Positions 18,098 to 25,724 of a stretch of DNA of 35,113 nucleotides are shown here, one piece after another. The first letter of the stretch is position 1. Each line of letters opens with the position of its first letter. Source of the DNA: Desulfovibrio sp. Marseille-P6017 (GTDB taxonomy: Bacteria; Bacillota_A; Clostridia; Peptostreptococcales; Peptostreptococcaceae); contig UWOR01000020.1 in the NCBI GenBank assembly GCA_900604495.1, positions 1 through 35,113 of the forward strand. Direction: 5' to 3'. The translations under genes were made by a program, and so were the position numbers. The notes beneath the pieces were generated by a model. That model was not told the DNA's origin. It did no database searches and saw nothing but the letters and a program-made list of their open reading frames with translations.

Positions 18098-18856
18098 ATG
18101 ATATTAGTTTTAGGTGGAACATCAGACAGCTTAGAAATATGCAGCGAACTAAATAAAATATTCAATTTAAAATATACTTTATCAGTTACAACAGAATATG
18201 GAAGAGATTTAGCTACAGGATATGCAAGAAATGTTATATTAGGGAAGCTTACTAAAGAAGATATGGTTAAGTTTATAAAAGATAATAATGTAAATCAAAT
18301 TATAGATGCAACACATCCTTATGCGATAGAAGTTTCTAAAAATGCTATAGAATGCTCAAAAGAAGTGGATATAGAGTATATAAGATATGAGAGAAAATCA
18401 CTTCTAGAAGGAATGGCTTATGAGAATATAAAGATAGTTAACACGATAGAAGAAGCTTGTGAAGTTGCAAATCAAAAGAAATATAACAACATATTTATTG
18501 GAACCGGTAGTAAGAATTTAAATAAGTATGTAGAGCTTATACAAAATAAAAAACTAATTGCACGAGTACTTCCAACAAGTGAAGTAATAAAAAGTTGTGA
18601 AGACTTAGGTTTAAATGGAGATAACATAATAGCTATGAAAGGTCCATTTAGTAAAACTATAAATATAGAAATGTATAAACAATATAAAATAGATTTAGTG
18701 ATAACTAAGGAAAGTGGAGTTGCTGGTGGATTCTTAGAAAAAGTTGATGCAGCAGAGTTTCTTGGTATACCTGTAGTAATAATAAGAAGAGAAACTATGG
18801 ATTATCCAAAAGTTATTAATGATGTAAGAGAAATAAGAAATTTAATAAAGATTTAG
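18098..18856 (+). CDS. cbiJ: Cobalt-precorrin-6A reductase
   Basis: Pyridine-nucleotide-dependent reduction of the macrocycle between C18 and C19. The 252-residue protein has the family N-terminus LVLGGTSDSLEICSEL, DATHPYAIEVSKNA, YIRYERKS, and the late ITKESGVAGGFLEKVDAA segment. It sits between cbiH and cbiK with 12- and 14-base gaps, matching usual cbi operons. Confidence 0.94.
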   Translation: MILVLGGTSDSLEICSELNKIFNLKYTLSVTTEYGRDLATGYARNVILGKLTKEDMVKFIKDNNVNQIIDATHPYAIEVSKNAIECSKEVDIEYIRYERKSLLEGMAYENIKIVNTIEEACEVANQKKYNNIFIGTGSKNLNKYVELIQNKKLIARVLPTSEVIKSCEDLGLNGDNIIAMKGPFSKTINIEMYKQYKIDLVITKESGVAGGFLEKVDAAEFLGIPVVIIRRETMDYPKVINDVREIRNLIKI

Positions 18857-18870
18857 GGAGATTAACAATA

Positions 18871-19671
18871 ATGAAGAAGGCAGTTTTAGTAGTAAGTTTC
18901 GGAACAAGCTATGAAGAAACTAGAAAAAAGACAATAGAGGCATGCGAAAAGAAAATAAATGCAGACCTAAATGACTATGATTTTTACAGAGCATACACTT
19001 CAAATATGATAATCAGAAAAATAAAAAGAAGAGATGGAATTGAAATAAATAATCCTATACAAGCCTTAGATAAATTACATGAAGAAGGATATGAAGAAGT
19101 TATAGTTCAAACTCTTCATATAATATGTGGTGAAGAATTCAACAAACTGAAAGATCAAATAGAAGAGTATAAGAATAAGTTTAAAAAATTAATATTAGGA
19201 AGACCACTACTTACTTATATAGAAGATTATAAAGAAGTAGTTGAAGCTATAGAAGCTCAAATACCAAAAATGGAATTAGATGAAGCTGTAGTATTTATGG
19301 GACATGGAACAGTACATGAATCTCACTCTGCGTATCCAGCGATAGAGTATATGTTAAGAGACCATGGTATAAATGCTTATGTTGGAACAGTAGAAGGGTA
19401 CCCAGAAATTGATCAAGTTATAAAAAGATTAAAGGAAACTGATGTAAAAACAGTTAACTTAATGCCATTAATGCTAGTAGCAGGAGATCATGCTATAAAT
19501 GATATGGCAGGTGATGAAGATGATTCTTGGAGATCTATTTTAGAATCAGAAGGATTTGAAGTAAACGTATATTTACAAGGATTGGGAGAAAACGCTAAAA
19601 TTCAAGATAAATTTGTACGTCATGCACATGACTGCATAGCAAAATTAGAACAATTAGAAAATATATGCTAA
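18871..19671 (+). CDS. cbiK: Anaerobic sirohydrochlorin cobaltochelatase
   Basis: Inserts Co2+ into sirohydrochlorin (factor II), the step that commits it to cobalamin in the cobalt-early route, without ATP. The 266-residue protein begins VVSFGTSYEETRKKT and has the metal-binding histidines His145 in MGHGTVHESHS and His207 in VAGDHAINDMAGDE, the same positions as in Salmonella CbiK. No signal peptide is present, so it is cytoplasmic, unlike periplasmic CbiK of sulfate reducers. Its substrate must come from the precorrin-2 dehydrogenase encoded at 33553-34146. Confidence 0.96.
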   Translation: MKKAVLVVSFGTSYEETRKKTIEACEKKINADLNDYDFYRAYTSNMIIRKIKRRDGIEINNPIQALDKLHEEGYEEVIVQTLHIICGEEFNKLKDQIEEYKNKFKKLILGRPLLTYIEDYKEVVEAIEAQIPKMELDEAVVFMGHGTVHESHSAYPAIEYMLRDHGINAYVGTVEGYPEIDQVIKRLKETDVKTVNLMPLMLVAGDHAINDMAGDEDDSWRSILESEGFEVNVYLQGLGENAKIQDKFVRHAHDCIAKLEQLENIC

Positions 19672-19691
19672 ACAATTAGGAGGAAGAGAAA

Positions 19692-20426
19692 ATGTCAAAA
19701 TTTTATGGAATAGGAACAGGACCTGGAGATAGTTCTTTAGTAACAGTAAAAGCGGTAGAAACAATACAAAATTTGGATATATTATATACACCAGAATCTA
19801 AAAAAGGCGGAGAAAGTTTAGCTTTATCAATAGTAAGTAAATACTTACCGGATGGACTTGAAATAAAATCAAGACATTTTCCAATGAACTTCAATGATGG
19901 TGAAAAAGTAGCTGCATGGAACAAAATAGCAGAAGAAATAGTAAGTGACGTTAAAGGTGGCAAAAATGTTGGATTTGTAACATTAGGAGACCCAATGATA
20001 TATAGTACTTATGTTTATATAATGGAAAGACTTATAGATGAAATAGATGTAGAAACTATACCAGGAATATCTTCATTTTCAAATATAGCTTCTAATCAAA
20101 ACTTCCCATTAGTTATGGATAGAGAGCCACTAATAGTAATACCTTGTACAATGGAAGAAGAAAGAATAGACTACGCATTAGAAAATTATAGTTGTATAGT
20201 ATTAATGAAAGTTTATAAAAATTTCAAAGAAATAATAACTAAATTAGAAAAGTTTGACTTAATAGATAGTGCTATACTAGTAAGTAACTCATCTCAAGAA
20301 GGTGAAGTAGTGTATACTGATTTAAGAGATGTTCATTTAGAGGAAAAGATATCTTACTTCTCAACAATACTAGTAAATAAAGATAATAAAAAACAACTAG
20401 ATAAACTAGTAAATAAAGTAGGATAA
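19692..20426 (+). CDS. cbiL: Cobalt-factor II / cobalt-precorrin-2 C20-methyltransferase
   Basis: First methylation after cobalt insertion, at C20. The 244-residue class-III methyltransferase has FYGIGTGPGDSSLVTVKAVE, FVTLGDPMIYSTYVYIM and ETIPGISSFSNIASN, the pattern of CbiL/CobI. GGAGG precedes the ATG. It is the last cbi gene before hemC, with a 27-base gap. Confidence 0.95.
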   Translation: MSKFYGIGTGPGDSSLVTVKAVETIQNLDILYTPESKKGGESLALSIVSKYLPDGLEIKSRHFPMNFNDGEKVAAWNKIAEEIVSDVKGGKNVGFVTLGDPMIYSTYVYIMERLIDEIDVETIPGISSFSNIASNQNFPLVMDREPLIVIPCTMEEERIDYALENYSCIVLMKVYKNFKEIITKLEKFDLIDSAILVSNSSQEGEVVYTDLRDVHLEEKISYFSTILVNKDNKKQLDKLVNKVG

Positions 20427-20453
20427 AGTTATTATACATAAGGAGATTTTGTC

Positions 20454-21359
20454 ATGAAGGTAGTCGTTGGAACAAGAGGTAGTAAACTAGCTCTTACACA
20501 AACTAACTGGGTAATAAGTGAGTTAAAAAAATATAATCCTGAAATAGATTTTGAAGTAAAGATAATCAAAACTAAGGGTGATTTAGTACAACATTTATCT
20601 TTAGACAAAATAGGAGATAAAGGATTATTTGTAAAAGAAATAGAACAACAATTAATAAATAAAGAAATCGACATAGCTGTACATAGCATGAAGGATATGC
20701 CTTCATGCTTACCAGCAGGTTTGAAATTTGCAGGTATACCTAAAAGGGAAGACCCTAGAGATGTTCTTGTATTAAAAGATGGATATAAATCAATAGATGA
20801 TTTGCCAAAAGGAGCAAAAATAGGTACTGGTAGTAAGAGAAGAAAATATCAATTACTAAGAAAAAGACCGGACTTAGAAATAGTTCCAATAAGAGGGAAC
20901 ATAGATACAAGAATTAGAAAAATAGAAGATGAAAACTTAGATGGAGTAGTACTTGCAGCAGCAGGGATATTAAGAGTTGGTATGAGTGAGCATATAAGCT
21001 ACTATATTCCAACCGATATAATGGTACCAGCACCAGCACAAGGAGCTCTTGCTATTGAAATAAGAGATAATGATATAGAAATTGAAAATATAATCAATTG
21101 TATAAAAGATAGAGAAACTGAAATTCAAGTAGCAGCTGAAAGAGGTTTTTTAGATGGAGTTAATGGAAGTTGTCATATTCCGATGGGAGCTTATTGTATC
21201 GTTGAAGGCGAAAAAATTAAGCTAACAGGATTATTTGGAGATGAGGATGGGCATAACCTTGTAATTAAAGAATTAGAAGGCAGCTTTAATTCTCCTAGAG
21301 AAACAGGAATTGAACTAGCAAAATTAGTTTTAAAGGAGTATGAAAGCTATGAAGGGTAA
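20454..21359 (+). CDS. hemC: Hydroxymethylbilane synthase (porphobilinogen deaminase)
   Basis: Polymerises four porphobilinogens to hydroxymethylbilane. The 301-residue protein has VVGTRGSKLALTQTNWV, the VHSMKDMPSCLPAGL and RGNIDTRIRKI motifs, and the dipyrromethane-cofactor cysteine Cys240 in NGSCHIPMGAYC. It is followed with an 11-base overlap by the cobA-hemD fusion. Its place inside the cbi block behind the riboswitch is notable. Confidence 0.97.
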   Translation: MKVVVGTRGSKLALTQTNWVISELKKYNPEIDFEVKIIKTKGDLVQHLSLDKIGDKGLFVKEIEQQLINKEIDIAVHSMKDMPSCLPAGLKFAGIPKREDPRDVLVLKDGYKSIDDLPKGAKIGTGSKRRKYQLLRKRPDLEIVPIRGNIDTRIRKIEDENLDGVVLAAAGILRVGMSEHISYYIPTDIMVPAPAQGALAIEIRDNDIEIENIINCIKDRETEIQVAAERGFLDGVNGSCHIPMGAYCIVEGEKIKLTGLFGDEDGHNLVIKELEGSFNSPRETGIELAKLVLKEYESYEG

Positions 21360-22854
21360 AGTTTACTTAGTAGGTGCAGGACCAGGAGATTATAAGTTAT
21401 TAACATTAAAAGGACTAGAGTGTATAAAAAAAGCTGATGTTATAGTTTATGATAGATTAGCAAATGTTAACTACTTAAAGGAAGCTAAGCCTAATTGTGA
21501 ATTTATATACGTAGGCAAAGCATCTAGTAATCATACGCTGCCTCAAGAGGATATAAATAGAGTAATATGTGATAAAGCTAAAGAAGGAAAAATAGTTACA
21601 AGACTTAAAGGTGGAGATCCTTATGTATTTGGTAGAGGTGGAGAAGAAGGACAACTTTTAAAAGAAGAAGGAATAGACTTTGAAGTAGTTCCAGGAATAA
21701 CTTCTGCTATAGGTGGGCTTTGTTATGCAGGTATACCTATAACACATAGAGATCATGCATCTTCTTTCCATGTAATAACAGGACATCTAAGAGAAGATGA
21801 TAAAGAAAATCCTGAGATAAATTGGAATGCGTTAGCGAATACTAGAGGTACTTTAGTATTTTTAATGGGGGTTGCTAACTTAAAGAAAATTAGTGAGAAC
21901 TTAATTAAAGAAGGTAAGTCCAAGGATACTCCAGTTGCGCTTATAAGTTGGGCAACTAGGTATAACCAAAGGGTTATAACTTCTACATTAGAAGATGTTT
22001 ATGAAACAGCAGTAAAAGAAAATATTAAGCCACCAACATTAATAGCAGTAGGAAGTGTAGTAAACCTAAGAGATACTTTAAACTTTTTTGAAAGAAAGCC
22101 TCTATTTGGTAAGAACATAATGGTTACTAGAAGTAGAACTCAAAGTAGCTCTATAGTAGAAAAAATTATGGATTTAGGTGGAAATCCAATAGAAATACCT
22201 ACTATAAAAATAAAGAAAATAGATAATAATTTTGAATTAGAAAATGAAATAAATAATATAAAAGAATACACATACTTAGTTCTTACGAGTAAAAATGGTG
22301 TAGAAATTTTCTTTGATAAATTAGAAGAAATGAGTTTAGATGTAAGATCACTAGCAAATATAAAAGTATGTGCAATTGGAAGTGCTACAGCCAAAGAAAT
22401 TAAATCTAGGGGAATAAATCCTGATATAGTTCCAGAAAAATTTGTAGCAGAATCTTTATTTGATGAGTTAAAAAATAAGCTAAGAAAAGAAGACAAGATA
22501 TTAATTCCAAGAGCTAAAAATGCTAGAGATTATTTAATTGATAAGTTAAGTGAAATTTGCACTGTAAAAGAAATTCATACTTATGAAAGTGTAATAGATA
22601 CTAGTAAAAAAGAAGAAATTTTAGATATACTAGAGAATGAACAGTTAGACTATATAACTTTTGCAAGTTCTTCAACTGTAAGAAATTTTGTGGAAATTAT
22701 AGGTAAAGATAACTTAGATAAAATAAGTAGTTCTAAAGTAATATCTATAGGGCCAATAACCTCAGCGACTGCAAAAGAATTAAATATAAATGTTTACAAA
22801 GAAGCTGAAAAAGCTACTATAGATAAAATTGTAGAAGCGATTACTACTATCTAA
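21349..22854 (+). CDS. cobA-hemD: Uroporphyrinogen-III C-methyltransferase / uroporphyrinogen-III synthase fusion
   Basis: Fusion making uroporphyrinogen III from hydroxymethylbilane (C-terminal HemD domain, about residues 250-501) and methylating it at C2 and C7 to precorrin-2 (N-terminal SUMT domain, about 1-245). The SUMT part has YLVGAGPGDYKLLTLKG, RLKGGDPYVFGRGGEEG and VPGITSAIGGLCYAGIP. The HemD part shows VTRSRTQSS, LVLTSKNGVEIFF and ITFASSSTVRNFVE. I chose ATG 21349 because GGAG at 21335-21338 is 10 bases away, but only one base from the in-frame ATG at 21340. This fusion is common in clostridia. CobA here means SUMT, not the adenosyltransferase of the same name. Confidence 0.95.
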   Translation: MKGKVYLVGAGPGDYKLLTLKGLECIKKADVIVYDRLANVNYLKEAKPNCEFIYVGKASSNHTLPQEDINRVICDKAKEGKIVTRLKGGDPYVFGRGGEEGQLLKEEGIDFEVVPGITSAIGGLCYAGIPITHRDHASSFHVITGHLREDDKENPEINWNALANTRGTLVFLMGVANLKKISENLIKEGKSKDTPVALISWATRYNQRVITSTLEDVYETAVKENIKPPTLIAVGSVVNLRDTLNFFERKPLFGKNIMVTRSRTQSSSIVEKIMDLGGNPIEIPTIKIKKIDNNFELENEINNIKEYTYLVLTSKNGVEIFFDKLEEMSLDVRSLANIKVCAIGSATAKEIKSRGINPDIVPEKFVAESLFDELKNKLRKEDKILIPRAKNARDYLIDKLSEICTVKEIHTYESVIDTSKKEEILDILENEQLDYITFASSSTVRNFVEIIGKDNLDKISSSKVISIGPITSATAKELNINVYKEAEKATIDKIVEAITTI

Positions 22855-22887
22855 TAAGTAATTGTAATTACTTTTGGAGGGAATATT

Positions 22888-23859
22888 ATGTTAAGAAGAC
22901 CTAGAAGATTAAGGGCAAATAAAGCTATAAGAAATTTAGTGAGAGAAACAAAGCTAAATGTAGAAGATTTAATTTATCCTTTATTTATAGTAGAGGGTGA
23001 AGGGATAAAAAATGAAATTTCATCTTTACCAGATGTATATCATTTTTCTTTAGATATGTTAGAAGATGAGATAAAAGAAATAAAAGACTTAGGAATTGAA
23101 CATGTAATATTATTTGGTATACCTCATGATCATGAAAAAGATGCTTGTGGTAGTGAAGCTTATAATGATAATGGAATAATTCAAAGAGCTATTAGAAAGA
23201 TAAAAGAAATTGACAGTGAGATTAATGTTATTACTGATGTCTGTATGTGTGAGTACACTAGCCATGGTCATTGTGGAATCTTAAATGAAAATGGATATGT
23301 AAAAAATGATGTTACTCTAGAGTACTTAACTAAGATTGCAGTTAGTCACGCTAAAGCTGGTGCGGATATGGTTGCTCCTTCTGATATGATGGATGGTAGA
23401 ATTGGTGTACTTAGAGAAGGTCTAGATGAAGCTGGTTTTGAGAATATAGGCATTATGGCATATAGTGTTAAGTATGCATCAACTTTCTATGGACCATTTA
23501 GAGAAGCTGCTAATTCTGCTCCTAGTTTTGGTGATAGAAAGACTTACCAGATGGATCCAGCTAATTCTAATGAGGCACTTATTGAAGCTGAGTTAGATGT
23601 TTTAGAAGGTGCGGATATTCTTATGGTTAAGCCGGCACTTTCATATTTAGATGTTATAAGAAGAGTTAAAGATAATTTCGATTTACCACTTGCAGCATAT
23701 AATGTTAGTGGTGAGTATGCAATGCTTAAGTCTGCTGTTAAGAATGGTATTTTAGCAGAAGGTGCTATTTATGAATCAGTGATGTCTATTAAGAGAGCTG
23801 GGGCTGATATAATAATTACTTACTTTGCTAAAGATTTAGCAAAACTAATAAGAGGATAA
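22888..23859 (+). CDS. hemB: Porphobilinogen synthase (5-aminolevulinate dehydratase)
   Basis: Condenses two 5-aminolevulinates to porphobilinogen. The 323-residue protein has the Zn-type cysteine triad Cys119, Cys121 and Cys129 in [13 protein letters not shown], and the two substrate-binding lysines Lys195 ([16 protein letters not shown]) and Lys248 ([10 protein letters not shown]). GGAGG precedes ATG 22888. It is the last gene of the block; a perfect 23-bp hairpin 42 bases later ends the transcript. The 33-base gap before it holds a small palindrome (AAGTAATT-GT-AATTACTT) without a proper U-tract. Confidence 0.97.
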   Translation: MLRRPRRLRANKAIRNLVRETKLNVEDLIYPLFIVEGEGIKNEISSLPDVYHFSLDMLEDEIKEIKDLGIEHVILFGIPHDHEKDACGSEAYNDNGIIQRAIRKIKEIDSEINVITDVCMCEYTSHGHCGILNENGYVKNDVTLEYLTKIAVSHAKAGADMVAPSDMMDGRIGVLREGLDEAGFENIGIMAYSVKYASTFYGPFREAANSAPSFGDRKTYQMDPANSNEALIEAELDVLEGADILMVKPALSYLDVIRRVKDNFDLPLAAYNVSGEYAMLKSAVKNGILAEGAIYESVMSIKRAGADIIITYFAKDLAKLIRG

Positions 23860-23900
23860 GTTAATGGAAAAACTTTATTAATGAATAATAATATACAACA

Positions 23901-23949
23901 TTAAAATAAAAAAGATATTAGTAAATTACTAATATCTTTTTTATTTTAA
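23901..23949 (+). terminator. Terminator of the cbi-hemCDB block
   Basis: A perfect 23-pair inverted repeat (23901-23923 with 23927-23949, loop AAT) whose 3' arm contains TTTTTT. Being A-rich on one arm and T-rich on the other, it could terminate from either direction. Confidence 0.93.
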
Positions 23950-24052
23950 TAAAATTATCATGGTATATTTATATGTGTTGATTACTTAGTGTCTACTAAC
24001 AATAGATAATAATATTAAATACAGAGAGTGTTTTTAGGAGGAGATAATTGAT

Positions 24053-24477
24053 ATGATAAGAAATATGGAAAATAAAGATATAGATAAAATAATGGATATA
24101 TGGATAAAAAGCACTATAAAAGCACATGATTTTATATCTAAAGAATATTGGGAAGGTAATTATAATACTGTAAAAAATGAATATATACCTATATCAGAAA
24201 CTTTTGTATATGAAGATCAAGGAGATATAAAGGGATTTATAAGTGTAATCGATAAGGCATTTATAGGATCACTATTTGTTGATATAGATGCTCAAGGCAA
24301 TGGTATAGGTAAGAGCTAATAAATTATATAGTTAATAAATATAAAAAATTAAATTTATCAGTATATAAAGATAATAAAAAATCTGTAGAATTTTATATTA
24401 ATAGAGGTTTTAAAATAATTAAAGAAGAAGTAAATGAAGATTCAGGATATAAAGAATATATGATGGAAAAATTATAA
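24053..24477 (+). pseudogene. Frameshifted GNAT-family N-acetyltransferase
   Basis: The first 88 codons (24053-24319) encode MIRNMENKDIDKIMDIWIKS and continue to the acetyl-CoA loop GNGIGKS, then stop. After a one-base shift near 24310-24313 the frame continues without a stop to 24477, including LINYIVNKYKKLNLSVYKDN and SVEFYINRGFKIIKEE. Joined, about 141 residues give a complete GNAT domain resembling E. coli YjaB-type proteins. One base appears to be missing within GGTAAGAGCTA; the site is not a homopolymer. GGAGGAG precedes the start. It may be a recent pseudogene or a sequence error. Substrate unknown. Confidence 0.8.
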
Positions 24478-24496
24478 TATATGAGTTTTAAGTTTG

Positions 24497-24522
24497 AATG
24501 ACATATTTATAGGTCATTTTTT
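24497..24522 (+). terminator. Weak terminator after the GNAT gene
   Basis: AATGAC (24497-24502) pairs with GTCATT (24513-24518), and the T-run extends to 24522. Six pairs with a 10-base AT loop is a modest terminator. Confidence 0.55.
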
Positions 24523-24545
24523 ATTACGTAAATTTATAAAGTCTA

Positions 24546-24560
24546 GTGTATTCAATACAC
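24546..24560. promoter_or_regulatory. Candidate operator palindrome
   Basis: GTGTATTCAATACAC is a perfect inverted repeat (7 + 1 + 7) in the gap upstream of the anion-channel and molybdoenzyme genes. It has no U-tract, so it is not a terminator. I do not recognise the regulator. The rest of 24523-24744 is AT-rich with no convincing promoter. Confidence 0.4.
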
Positions 24561-24744
24561 CTATATATAATTAAAAAACACTATATTTTTTTGTATTTTG
24601 CAGAATATATTTGAGACAAATTAAATATTAACTGAGGTATATTAAAATAGCATAAATTTATTTAAAATAGCAAATTATGTTTAATCCTAAAATTACTCAT
24701 AATATAGTAAACCATAAAACTAGTTCTAAGGAGGAGATAAAAAC

Positions 24745-25692
24745 ATAAATGGAGAGTTTAAAAAAAGGCTAAGTAAAATACCAATAGCGATTGTACCTAC
24801 ATTTGTAGGATTATGTACATTGTCTAATATATATTTATTATTAGGATTTTCATGGGTAATACATATAAGTATAGCTGTATCAATAATAGTTTTGTTTCTT
24901 TACTTATTAAAAATAGCAACAAATATTAATATTGTAAGTAATGAATATTCTAATACAATACTAGCAAGTTTATACTCAGGTATAACAATGCTAATTATGA
25001 TAATAGGAAGTTATATATTTGAGTTTAATATAGTATTGGGAAAATATATTTGGTTTATTGGAATTATACTACATGCACTACACATAATTGTATTTACTTA
25101 TAGAAATGTTATAAAAAAATTTAATATACTTACCTTTATACCAAGCTGGTTTGTTACATATAACGGAATAATGGTATCCACAGTTGTTGGAATTAGTATG
25201 AATGAACCTATGATAAGCAAGATAATTGTGTATTATGGAATTACGATTTTATTTATAATAATGCCTTTTATGATATATAGGCTACTTAAATATGAAATAA
25301 AAGATGACGCATATCATATACAAGCTATAGTATTAGCACCATCAAGCTTATGTGTAGTAAGTTATATTAATATTATTAGAAATCCAAATAATACATTGTT
25401 ATATTTATTATATATTGTAGTATTGCTATCCTTGGCTTTTGTTTTATATAAACTACCTAAATTTTTTGAATATAAGTTTTCTCCTGGATTTGCAGGATTA
25501 ACATTCCCAATGCCTATAGGCATAGTAGCATCAGTAAAAATTTCAGGTTTTTTAGATAAACAAGGATATAAAATTTTATCAGTAATAATAAAAGAGATTT
25601 CAGGAATACAAATTTTTATTACAACTGGAATAATTACATTTGTTATATTTAATTTTATGACAATGTTGAGAAATAATTTTAAGGAAGATTAA
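24745..25692 (+). CDS. TehA/SLAC1-type (TDT family) anion channel or transporter, start disrupted
   Basis: Membrane protein of about 314 residues with some ten hydrophobic segments; the N-terminal IPIAIVPTFVGLCTLSN and the late FTLP-like LTFPMPIGIVASVKISG segments are as in TehA/SLAC1 proteins. Family members conduct or export small anions (TehA tellurite resistance, Mae1 dicarboxylates, SLAC1 chloride/nitrate). No normal start is in frame before the first helix: GGAGGAG (24730-24736) is followed by ATA at 24745 in frame, and by ATG at 24749 out of frame. That ATG would join the body frame only after a -1 shift in the A7 run 24760-24766, giving MESLKK-RLSKIPIAIV. A start at TTG 24820 would lose the first helix. 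It lies 32 bases before the molybdoenzyme gene, suggesting joint expression. Confidence 0.75.
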   Translation: MNGEFKKRLSKIPIAIVPTFVGLCTLSNIYLLLGFSWVIHISIAVSIIVLFLYLLKIATNINIVSNEYSNTILASLYSGITMLIMIIGSYIFEFNIVLGKYIWFIGIILHALHIIVFTYRNVIKKFNILTFIPSWFVTYNGIMVSTVVGISMNEPMISKIIVYYGITILFIIMPFMIYRLLKYEIKDDAYHIQAIVLAPSSLCVVSYINIIRNPNNTLLYLLYIVVLLSLAFVLYKLPKFFEYKFSPGFAGLTFPMPIGIVASVKISGFLDKQGYKILSVIIKEISGIQIFITTGIITFVIFNFMTMLRNNFKED

Positions 25693-25724
25693 ATATTACT
25701 TAAAAAAAGTGGAGATGTAAATAT

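Noticed and set aside
17332..18165. A 277-codon minus-strand open frame opposite cbiH
   Set aside because: Long only because the A-rich third codon positions of cbiH avoid stops in reverse; composition is serine/isoleucine/proline-rich and no ribosome site is present.
22855..22887. Palindrome between the hemD fusion and hemB as a terminator
   Set aside because: AAGTAATT-GT-AATTACTT has too small a loop and only four T; hemB follows at once with GGAGG, so read-through is more likely.
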